Translations under genes and position numbers: made by a program | NCBI GenBank assembly: GCA_966186435.1 | Contig: CBIFWW010000119.1 | Coordinates: 1 to 10,540, forward strand | Reading direction: 5' to 3' | Source: CBIFWW01 sp966186435 | GTDB lineage: Bacteria > Pseudomonadota > Gammaproteobacteria > Enterobacterales > Enterobacteriaceae | Length of the DNA stretch: 10,540 bases | The notes under the pieces: generated by a model | What the model saw: only the letters and a program-made list of their open reading frames with translations | The model's database searches: none | What the model was told of the DNA's origin: nothing | Part shown: positions 1 through 5,663 of the stretch, in pieces | How the letters are laid out: the number at the start of each line of letters is the position of its first letter | How positions within the stretch are numbered: the first letter of the stretch is position 1

Positions 1-40
1 TATACCAAAGCACCAGCGGTGACGAGCCATTGTTGGACAT
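1..40 (-). CDS. ppsA: Phosphoenolpyruvate synthase, N-terminal 13 codons only (partial)
   Basis: The minus strand reads MSNNGSSPLVLWY from the ATG at 40-38 and then leaves the window. This matches my memory of the N-terminus of enteric PEP synthase, which makes PEP from pyruvate and ATP during growth on three-carbon compounds. An AAGGA ribosome binding site (complement of 49-53) lies 8 nt before the ATG. The divergent partner ppsR encodes the enzyme that switches PEP synthase on and off, the same head-to-head arrangement as in E. coli. Only about 2% of the gene is visible, so nothing can be said about its integrity. Confidence 0.88.
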   Translation of the reverse strand, partial: MSNNGSSPLVLWY

Positions 41-128
41 CGAAACAATCCTTTTATGATAATTGAAGGGGTACAGCTTTTAACGGACTTCCTTTTTAGC
101 CTGCCATATTTACCGTTGGGATAAAAAC

Positions 129-142
129 GGTGAATCGTTCAA
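129..142. promoter_or_regulatory. Candidate Cra (FruR) operator
   Basis: GGTGAATCGTTCAA fits the published Cra consensus RSTGAAWCSNTHHW at every position. In E. coli, Cra activates ppsA from a site upstream of its promoter, and this one lies about 90 nt from the ppsA start codon in the shared promoter region. Role as ppsA activator site is inferred from this synteny. A 14-nt degenerate motif also occurs by chance, so the location carries much of the weight. Confidence 0.7.
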
Positions 143-286
143 GCAAAATAAAAAATACGTTTTTTCGGATTAGCCGGAATGCCATATAAGCTATTGATTA
201 GCAGCACAATCGCTGATGCAGATACTTACCACGTTAATTCTTATAATTAATTCCGGGGGCGAATGATATAAACCTATCAAGAATCG

Positions 287-316
287 TTGATAAAACAAGA
301 CGGCGGGAAATATTTT
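287..316 (+). promoter_or_regulatory. Candidate sigma70 promoter for ppsR
   Basis: TTGATA (287-292) and TATTTT (311-316) are separated by 18 bp and lie about 45 nt before the ppsR ATG. The match is moderate. A perfect TATAAT at 242-247 is an alternative -10, but its -35 region (CAGATA) is poor. Neither can be preferred without transcript ends. Confidence 0.3.
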
Positions 317-361
317 AATTTATGCTTAATCCATAAAAGGTAAAAAATCACAGGTAACCCT

Positions 362-1195
362 ATGGAAAATAACGTCGACCGCCACGTGTTTTATATCTCC
401 GATGGCACCGCCATCACCGCTGAAGTGCTGGGACATGCGGTGATGTCCCAGTTCCCGGTGAGCATCAACAGCATCACCCTGCCCTTTGTGGAAAATGAAA
501 CCCGGGCTAAGGCCGTGAAAGAACAAATTGATGCTATTTTCCAGCAAACCGGTCAACGCCCGTTGGTGTTCTACTCCATCGTATTGCCGCAAATCCGCGA
601 CATCATCGTGCAAAGTCAGGGGTTTTGTCAGGATATCGTCCAGGCGCTGGTTGCCCCGCTGCAACAAGAACTTAAGTTGGATCCTTCGCCCATTGCCCAC
701 CGAACCCACGGATTAAACCCTGGTAACCTGAATAAGTACGATGCCCGCATCGCCGCCATTGATTACACCCTGGCCCATGATGATGGGATCTCGATGCGCA
801 ATCTCGATCAGGCCCAGATTATTCTGCTGGGCGTATCCCGTTGCGGTAAAACCCCCACCAGCCTCTACCTGGCGATGCAATTTGGTATCCGCGCCGCTAA
901 CTACCCTTTTATTGCCGATGATATGGACAACATCCAGCTTCCGGCGGTACTTAAACCTCTTAGCCACAAGCTGTTCGGCCTGACGATCAACCCTGAGCGG
1001 CTGGCGGCAATCCGCGAGGAGCGCCGGGAAAACAGCCGCTATGCCTCCATGCGCCAGTGCCGCCTGGAAGTGGCTGAAGTAGAAGCCCTGTATCGTAAAA
1101 ACAAAATCAGCTACCTCAACAGTACTAACTTCTCGGTAGAAGAGATCGCTACCAAGATTATGGATATCAAAGGGCTTAATCGAAGAATGTACTAA
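362..1195 (+). CDS. ppsR: PEP synthase regulatory protein: bifunctional kinase/pyrophosphorylase
   Basis: This 277-aa protein has the length and sequence pattern of PpsR (formerly YdiA, DUF299). It phosphorylates a threonine of PEP synthase using ADP, inactivating it, and reverses this by phosphate-dependent phosphorolysis releasing pyrophosphate. The N-terminus carries the family hallmark FYISDGTAITAE (residues 10-21). A P-loop-like nucleotide site GVSRCGKT lies at 157-164, where the family binds ADP. The C-terminus NRRMY is typical. The ATG is preceded by AGG at 352-354 with 7 nt spacing. It is divergent from its target gene ppsA and upstream of aroH. The last codon and stop overlap the TrpR operator for aroH. 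The reading frame is intact and nothing is unusual about composition. Confidence 0.96.
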   Translation: MENNVDRHVFYISDGTAITAEVLGHAVMSQFPVSINSITLPFVENETRAKAVKEQIDAIFQQTGQRPLVFYSIVLPQIRDIIVQSQGFCQDIVQALVAPLQQELKLDPSPIAHRTHGLNPGNLNKYDARIAAIDYTLAHDDGISMRNLDQAQIILLGVSRCGKTPTSLYLAMQFGIRAANYPFIADDMDNIQLPAVLKPLSHKLFGLTINPERLAAIREERRENSRYASMRQCRLEVAEVEALYRKNKISYLNSTNFSVEEIATKIMDIKGLNRRMY

Positions 1196-1207
1196 TATGC
1201 TAGTACA
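1188..1207. promoter_or_regulatory. TrpR operator of aroH, overlapping the ppsR stop codon
   Basis: TGTACTAATATGCTAGTACA is a perfect inverted repeat with 7-bp arms (TGTACTA and TAGTACA) and a 6-nt centre. The inner 18 bp match the Trp repressor consensus GTACTAGTTAACTAGTAC at 14 positions, with both outer half-sites kept and all differences in the centre. E. coli aroH is repressed by TrpR from an operator at the same place. The ppsR TAA stop (1193-1195) lies inside the operator. A weak -10 (TATGGT, 1222-1227) sits at a distance that would put the operator over the -35 region. Confidence 0.85.
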
Positions 1208-1354
1208 CAAATACTGGTTGATATGGTAAGGTGCCGCTCATTCGGTAGATGAATCTTTCCGGTAACTTGAAATTGGCACGGATTGGTTTATCGTGACAGC
1301 CATCACTTCCCGGTATCTCTACCGATGAGAAGCAACCACATTCTGAGACACCTG

Positions 1355-2401
1355 ATGAACAAAACTGATGAACTGCGGACGGCGCGCATCGATAGTCTGG
1401 TAACGCCCGCTGAACTGGCGTTACGCCACCCGATTGGCGCCGACGTCGCCAGCCACGTGACCGCCTCCCGTCGCCGCATTGAAAAAATACTCAATAGCGA
1501 GGATAACCGCCTTTTGGTGATTATCGGCCCTTGCTCGATCCACGATTTAGACGCCGCAACGGATTACGCTCGCCATATTCAGGCCATGCGTGAGAAGTAC
1601 CAAGACCGCCTGGAAATCGTGATGCGGACTTACTTCGAAAAACCGCGCACCGTGGTGGGCTGGAAGGGGCTGATTTCAGACCCAGACCTCAACGGTAGCT
1701 ACCGGGTAAATCACGGTATCGAACAGGCCCGCAAACTGCTGCTCCAGGTGAACAAGCTGGGGGTGCCCACGGCCACTGAATTCCTCGATATGGTGATCGG
1801 CCAGTATATTGCTGACCTGATAAGCTGGGGGGCCATTGGTGCCCGCACCACCGAAAGCCAGATCCACCGTGAGATGGCCTCGGCACTCTCTTGCCCCGTC
1901 GGCTTTAAAAACGGCACTGACGGTAACACCCGCATTGCCATTGACGCCATCCGCGCCGCACGGGCCAGCCATATGTTCCTCTCTCCGGACAAACATGGGC
2001 AGATGACCATCTACCAAACCAGTGGCAACCCTTACGGCCATATCATCATGCGTGGCGGCAAAGTGCCAAATTATCACGCCCAGGACATCGCCATGGCCCG
2101 CGAAGCCTTGCATGAGTTGGATTTGCCGGAGCAATTGGTGATCGACTTCAGCCACGGTAACTGCCAGAAGCAGCACCGCCGCCAGTTGGATGTGTGTACC
2201 GACGTGTGCCAGCAGATCAAAAATGGCTCTAAGACCATTGCCGGGATCATGGCTGAAAGCTTCCTTAAGGAAGGGACGCAGAAGATTGTTAGCGGCCAAC
2301 CGTTGGTTTATGGTCAATCCATTACTGACCCTTGTCTGAACTGGGAAGATAGTGAAACCCTGCTGGCGATGTTAGCAGAGGCCGTAGACACCCGATTCTA
2401 A
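1355..2401 (+). CDS. aroH: 3-deoxy-7-phosphoheptulonate synthase, tryptophan-regulated isozyme
   Basis: AroH condenses PEP with erythrose 4-phosphate to DAHP, the first step of the shikimate pathway. From the ATG at 1355 it is 348 aa, the length of E. coli AroH, and begins MNKTDELRTARI like that protein. Visible type I DAHP synthase motifs are GPCSIHD (residues 58-64, metal-binding Cys60), MRTYFEKPRT (90-99, PEP-binding region), GARTTESQ, DFSHGN with the metal-ligand His, and AGIMAES with the metal-ligand Glu. The reading frame stays open 24 codons further upstream from a TTG at 1283, but that extension resembles nothing and lies in the leader. The ribosome binding site is weak (GAG at 1345-1347). 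The TrpR operator upstream and the near-identity to AroH rather than AroF/AroG support the Trp-sensitive isozyme. A strong terminator follows. Confidence 0.96.
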   Translation: MNKTDELRTARIDSLVTPAELALRHPIGADVASHVTASRRRIEKILNSEDNRLLVIIGPCSIHDLDAATDYARHIQAMREKYQDRLEIVMRTYFEKPRTVVGWKGLISDPDLNGSYRVNHGIEQARKLLLQVNKLGVPTATEFLDMVIGQYIADLISWGAIGARTTESQIHREMASALSCPVGFKNGTDGNTRIAIDAIRAARASHMFLSPDKHGQMTIYQTSGNPYGHIIMRGGKVPNYHAQDIAMAREALHELDLPEQLVIDFSHGNCQKQHRRQLDVCTDVCQQIKNGSKTIAGIMAESFLKEGTQKIVSGQPLVYGQSITDPCLNWEDSETLLAMLAEAVDTRF

Positions 2402-2412
2402 TCTCCCCCCCG

Positions 2413-2436
2413 CCCCGGCATTCGCCGGGGTTTTTT
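2413..2436 (+). terminator. Intrinsic terminator of aroH
   Basis: A perfect 7-bp stem CCCCGGC (2413-2419) / GCCGGGG (2424-2430) with the loop ATTC is followed by six T residues. It lies 11 nt after the aroH stop and isolates aroH from the haem operon. Confidence 0.93.
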
Positions 2437-2458
2437 ACATCCAAGTCACAAGTAAGTG

Positions 2459-2487
2459 TTGATGGCAACCTCCAGTTACATGATAAT
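2459..2487 (+). promoter_or_regulatory. Sigma70 promoter of the haem operon
   Basis: TTGATG (2459-2464) and GATAAT (2482-2487) are separated by 17 bp, a good match to the -35 and -10 consensus. The start of transcription would be near 2494. The -10 box lies inside the Fur box, so Fur binding would block RNA polymerase. Confidence 0.6.
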
Positions 2488-2500
2488 GATTATCATTGTT
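2482..2500. promoter_or_regulatory. Fur box controlling the haem operon
   Basis: GATAATGATTATCATTGTT matches the 19-bp Fur consensus GATAATGATAATCATTATC at 16 positions and contains the palindrome AATGATTATCATT. Fur with ferrous iron represses iron and haem uptake genes, so this site predicts expression of the operon under iron limitation. Confidence 0.9.
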
Positions 2501-2522
2501 GACTTAATAACCATTTACCACT

Positions 2523-2658
2523 ATGGACAACACGCTGACCCCGTGGCAACCACGCCGCACCCTGCGTTCATCCCAATGAAGTTCATCAGATCGACAATAA
2601 AACCTTATTGAATGACGGCGACCGGCTGGACGTCGTTTATAACGGCCAGTAGTCCCTT
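2523..2658 (+). pseudogene. hemP: hemP-like gene remnant (frame-shifted, stop-containing)
   Basis: The first small gene expected after the Fur box is a hemP (ydiE) homologue, a roughly 60-aa haem-uptake accessory protein. An ATG at 2523 opens a frame reading MDNTLTPWQPRRTLRSSQ that stops at 2577-2579. In the frame beginning at 2575 the sequence reads IDNKTLLNDGDRLDVVYNGQ (2590-2649), which aligns without gaps to the [20 protein letters not shown] segment I recall from E. coli YdiE. It then meets a TAG at 2650. A one-base shift and a nonsense codon thus break the gene, and the conserved basic C-terminus is missing. No clear ribosome binding site precedes the ATG. HemP identity rests on this short alignment from memory. 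Confidence 0.68.
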
Positions 2659-2775
2659 AAAGGTTTTACCACTTCCCTGGTGCTGGGGAATGCCTCTGAT
2701 AAAGAATATTGGTCACCGCAGGGTATCCCGCAGCATGGCCGCAACGGCAAAGTCTTTGTTAGCTACCAATGGTAA
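2656..2775 (+). pseudogene. hemR: C-terminal remnant of a TonB-dependent haem receptor
   Basis: About 39 codons read LKGFTTSLVLGNASDKEY, continue through SPQGIPQHGRNGK (2713-2751) and end FVSYQW followed by TAA at 2773. This is the pattern of the last strands of an outer-membrane TonB-dependent receptor of the haem/siderophore type: an NASD turn, a G-R-N motif and a terminal aromatic residue that closes the barrel. A complete receptor would need some 650-700 aa. The plug domain, TonB box and almost all of the barrel are missing, and the fragment abuts the hemP remnant in the same frame. In Yersinia-type haem operons hemR stands exactly here, between hemP and hemS. The fragment cannot make a functional receptor. 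Confidence 0.78.
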
Positions 2776-2782
2776 TAATAAT

Positions 2783-2799
2783 GCCCCCAGGAAGGGGGC
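2783..2799 (+). other. GC-rich hairpin between hemR remnant and hemS
   Basis: GCCCCC (2783-2788) and GGGGGC (2794-2799) form a perfect 6-bp stem with the loop AGGAA. There is no T tract, so it is not a typical terminator. It lies 19 nt before the hemS start and 7 nt before the hemS ribosome binding site. It may once have set the ratio of hemR to hemSTUV expression or protected one side of the mRNA from decay; that role is inference. Confidence 0.55.
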
Positions 2800-2818
2800 T
2801 AACAATGGAGAAACGTTT

Positions 2819-3850
2819 GTGAATACCACCTGCAACATCTGGCTTGAAATGAAAGCATCGCACCCGAAAAAGTACGCCCGCGACCTGGCGGCACTGATGA
2901 GTATCAGTGAAGCTGAGCTGGCCCACGCCCGGGTTGGCCATGACGCCTGGCGCTTGCATGGCGACACGGGCAAGATCCTCGCCTCCCTGGAATCCATCGG
3001 TGAAATCAAATCCATCTGCCGCAACGAGTACAGCGTCCATGAGCAGGTAGGGGAATTTACCAACCTGCACCTGGGTAACCACGCCGGGATCGTGCTTAAT
3101 CCTGGCGCACTGGATCTGCGTTTATTCCCGCAACAGTGGAACTGCGCCTTCCATCTGCGTGAATCCACAGCCCGTGGAGAACGCCAGAGCATCCAGTTCT
3201 TCGACCATCAGGGGAATGCCATCCTCAAGGTTTACACCACAGATAACACCAATATGCAGGCCTGGGGGGATTTCCTCACCCAATACATTTATGCCGATAA
3301 CCCGGCGCTGGTGCTAACTAAGCCAGTGGCTGTCAGCCACGACCTACTGGCCGATGCTGAAGTGGTGGAGCAAGAGTGGCGTGCCATGACCGATGTGCAC
3401 CAGTTCTTTGGCCTGCTGAAACGCCATAACCTCAGCCGCCAGCAGGCTTTCCGCCTGGTTAGCCCGGATCTGGCTTGCCAGGTGGATAATCAGGCCCTGA
3501 GCCAGCTGTTGGATCTCGCCCATCAGGATGGCAATGCCATTATGATCTTCGTGGGCAACCGTGGGGCGGTACAGATCTTCAGCGGTGCCGTCGAGAAACT
3601 GACGCCAATGGAAAACTGGATCAATATTTTCAATCCAGCCTTTACCCTGCATCTGCAAGAAAACCATATTGCTGAAACCTGGATCACCCGCAAACCAACA
3701 GCCGACGGCCATGTCACCAGCCTGGAACTGTTTGCCGAAGATGGCACCCAAATCGCTCAACTTTACGGCCAGCGTAGCGAAGGCCAGCCGGAGCAAACCC
3801 AGTGGCGTCAGCAGGTTGAATCTTTGATCAACCAGGAGGACGCCGCATGA
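2819..3850 (+). CDS. hemS: Haem-trafficking/degrading cytoplasmic protein HemS (HmuS/ChuS family)
   Basis: HemS receives haem entering the cytoplasm through HemUV; family members sequester it and in some cases open the ring to release iron. From the GTG at 2819 the protein is 343 aa, close to the 345 or so of the family, and begins with the expected helix (NIWLEMKASHPKKYARDLA). Two tandem HemS domains are visible, joined near residues 165-185. His194 in MTDVHQFF corresponds to the haem-ligating histidine of Yersinia HemS and E. coli ChuS. The second domain carries IFVGNRG (243-249) and WITRKPT (288-294). GGAG at 2807-2810 lies 8 nt before the GTG, which fixes the start. The frame stays open upstream to 2612, but those 69 codons run out of frame through the hemP and hemR remnants and are not protein. 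The stop overlaps hemT by ATGA. Confidence 0.95.
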   Translation: MNTTCNIWLEMKASHPKKYARDLAALMSISEAELAHARVGHDAWRLHGDTGKILASLESIGEIKSICRNEYSVHEQVGEFTNLHLGNHAGIVLNPGALDLRLFPQQWNCAFHLRESTARGERQSIQFFDHQGNAILKVYTTDNTNMQAWGDFLTQYIYADNPALVLTKPVAVSHDLLADAEVVEQEWRAMTDVHQFFGLLKRHNLSRQQAFRLVSPDLACQVDNQALSQLLDLAHQDGNAIMIFVGNRGAVQIFSGAVEKLTPMENWINIFNPAFTLHLQENHIAETWITRKPTADGHVTSLELFAEDGTQIAQLYGQRSEGQPEQTQWRQQVESLINQEDAA

Positions 3851-4665
3851 AACGCTGGCTTCTGAGCCTGATTGCCCTGCCGCTGGCCGCCCTGGCAGCC
3901 CCGGAGCGGGTGGTAAGCCTGGGTGGGGACATTAGTGAAATTGCCTGGCAACTCAGCGGCGGCAAAACACTGGTTGCCAGGGATAGCACCAGCCTCTCCC
4001 CTGCGGCCATCACCCAATTGCCCGATGTGGGCTACCTGCGCCAGCTCAATCCTGAAGGGATACTGGCGATGACGCCGGATCTGGTGCTGGCCAGCGCCGC
4101 CGCTCAGCCCTCATTGGCGCTGAAACAGGTGCAGGACAGCGGCGTGAAGGTAGTCACCATTCCGGTGGACAATAGCCTCGCCGCTCTGCCCGTCAAGATC
4201 AATGCGGTGGCTGCGGCCTTAGGGAAAACCGCCGAAGGGCAGAAACTGGCGCAATCCGCACAGCGGCAGATCGCCGCGTTACCCACCGCTAAGCTGCCAG
4301 TAAAAGTGCTGTATATCCTCAACCACAGCGGGATGTCGGCCCTGGCCGCCGGCCAGGATACCGCTGCCGATGCGGCGATCCGTGCGGCGGGCCTAACCAA
4401 TGCGATGCAGGGGTTTAGCCGCTATCAGCCGTTATCCCAGGAAGGGGTGATTGCCAGCCAACCGGATATGGTGGTGATTAGCCAGGATGGGTTAGCCGCT
4501 CTAGGTGGTGAAGCAGCGTTATGGAAGCTGCCCGGTCTGGCGATGACCCCGGCGGGCCGTAACCATAAGCTGCTGGCGGTGGATGAGATGGCGCTACTGG
4601 GCTTTGGCCTGAGAACCCCCCATGCGGTGGCAGCATTACGCCAGGCCGCAGAGGGGCAACCTTGA
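3847..4665 (+). CDS. hemT: Periplasmic haem-binding protein HemT (HmuT family)
   Basis: HemT is the substrate-binding protein that carries haem across the periplasm to the HemUV importer. The 272-aa product has a classic signal peptide (basic MKR, hydrophobic core, ALAA just before Pro19). The mature part is a class III binding-protein fold of the TroA/BtuF type. Tyr63 (in VGYLRQL) and His160 (in LNHSGMS) stand at the same spacing, 97 residues, as the haem ligands Tyr70 and His167 of Yersinia pestis HmuT. The ATG overlaps the hemS stop (ATGA) and has a consensus AGGAGG at 3834-3839 with 7 nt spacing, so translation is probably both coupled and independently efficient. The frame is intact. Confidence 0.95.
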   Translation: MKRWLLSLIALPLAALAAPERVVSLGGDISEIAWQLSGGKTLVARDSTSLSPAAITQLPDVGYLRQLNPEGILAMTPDLVLASAAAQPSLALKQVQDSGVKVVTIPVDNSLAALPVKINAVAAALGKTAEGQKLAQSAQRQIAALPTAKLPVKVLYILNHSGMSALAAGQDTAADAAIRAAGLTNAMQGFSRYQPLSQEGVIASQPDMVVISQDGLAALGGEAALWKLPGLAMTPAGRNHKLLAVDEMALLGFGLRTPHAVAALRQAAEGQP

Positions 4666-5663
4666 CCGGGAAAGCCCGCCCGGCATCGGCCCTGACCTTA
4701 CTAGGCCTATTGTTACCCGTGTTGTCCCTGGCGGCCACTAGCCAGGGGGCCATCGCCATCCCCCTGGCAGCACTGTGGAACAATGCCGCCGATGGCATGA
4801 GCCAAATCTGGTGGCATATCCGGCTACCTCGGGTACTGCTTGCAGTACTGGTGGGCGGTGGTCTGGCGCTGGCAGGCTGCGTGATGCAGGGGTTGTTTCG
4901 CAACCCGCTGGCTGACCCTGGCTTATTGGGGATCAGTAGCGGGGCGGCGCTGGGGGTTGGGTTTTCACTGTTAATTCCGTTGGGATTACCGGCGGCGGTG
5001 ATGATCTACACCCCTACGCTAGCGGCCTTTGGCGGGAGTCTGGCGGTAACGCTGCTGATCTTTAGCCTGTGCCATCAACGTAGCCAGGATCTCTCCACCC
5101 TGCTGCTGGTAGGGATCGCCATCAATGCCATTGGCGGTGCGCTGCTGGGGGTAATGTCGTGGCTGAGTAACGATCAGCAGTTGCGGCAGCTTTCCTTGTG
5201 GGGGATGGGCAGCCTGGGGCAGGCCCAATGGTCAACCCTGCTGGCTTGTACCAGCTTGATGTTGCCCACCATGTTCTGGCAATGCCGCTTAAGCCGCAGC
5301 CTCAATCTGCTGGCATTAGGGGATGAAGAAGCCCACTACCTGGGGGTGAATGTGGCCCAGGTGCGCCGCCAGCTGCTGGTTTGCAGCGCGCTGGTGGTGG
5401 CGGCGGCGGTGGCCATCAGCGGGGTGATTGGTTTTGTCGGGCTGGTGGTGCCCCATTTGCTGCGCCTGTGGCTTGGCCCCGATCACCGTTGGCTGGTGCC
5501 TGGTTCAATCCTCGCCGGGGCATCCCTGCTGGTGCTGGCTGATACGGTGGCCCGTACCCTGGTGGCCCCGGCGGAAATGCCGGTGGGGTTAATTACCAGT
5601 CTGTTGGGTGGCCCCTGGTTTCTGTGGTTAATTTACCGCCAACGTCGGGGGCGTCATGGATAA
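4662..5663 (+). CDS. hemU: Haem ABC transporter permease HemU (FecCD/BtuC family)
   Basis: HemU is the inner-membrane permease of the HemTUV haem importer and probably works as a homodimer. The 333-aa sequence is strongly hydrophobic with about ten membrane segments, as in BtuC and HmuU. Family motifs include QGLFRNPLADPGLLGISSGA (residues 76-95), the coupling segment LGDEEAHYLGVNVAQVRRQ before the late helices, and the C-terminal VPHLLRLWLGPDHR and ADTVAR regions. The best start is a TTG at 4662 that overlaps the hemT stop (TTGA) with GAGGGG at 4651-4656, 5 nt upstream; no better ATG or GTG lies nearby. The last codons overlap hemV by 8 nt. Confidence 0.94.
   Translation: MTGKARPASALTLLGLLLPVLSLAATSQGAIAIPLAALWNNAADGMSQIWWHIRLPRVLLAVLVGGGLALAGCVMQGLFRNPLADPGLLGISSGAALGVGFSLLIPLGLPAAVMIYTPTLAAFGGSLAVTLLIFSLCHQRSQDLSTLLLVGIAINAIGGALLGVMSWLSNDQQLRQLSLWGMGSLGQAQWSTLLACTSLMLPTMFWQCRLSRSLNLLALGDEEAHYLGVNVAQVRRQLLVCSALVVAAAVAISGVIGFVGLVVPHLLRLWLGPDHRWLVPGSILAGASLLVLADTVARTLVAPAEMPVGLITSLLGGPWFLWLIYRQRRGRHG

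Larger units (their letters stand above)
41..361. other. Divergent ppsA-ppsR regulatory region, no gene
   Basis: This 321-nt stretch between two divergent starts is AT-rich and holds no credible ORF. It contains the ppsA ribosome binding site, a Cra-type operator (129-142), an inverted repeat next to it (ACCGTT at 112-117 and AACGGT at 126-131), a perfect TATAAT at 242-247 without a convincing -35 partner, and a second candidate ppsR promoter at 287-316. The ppsA promoter itself could not be fixed. One reading on the minus strand is a -35 of TTCACC (complement of 129-134) and a -10 of TAAATA (complement of 107-112), which would place the operator over the -35 box. Confidence 0.7.

Noticed and set aside
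242..247. Perfect TATAAT as a ppsR promoter -10
   Set aside because: No acceptable -35 hexamer lies 16-18 bp upstream; kept only as a remark.
713..1210. Long opposite-strand frames over ppsR, aroH, hemS, hemT, hemU and selO
   Set aside because: They are shadows of well-supported genes, lack ribosome binding sites and resemble no family.
1283..1354. Upstream 24-codon extension of aroH from a TTG
   Set aside because: AroH begins MNKTDELRTARI at 1355 as in E. coli; the upstream codons look like leader sequence.
2612..2818. N-terminal 69-codon extension of hemS in the open frame
   Set aside because: It shows no HemS similarity, is out of frame with the recognisable hemP and hemR remnants that it crosses, and a GTG with a good ribosome binding site gives the normal protein length.
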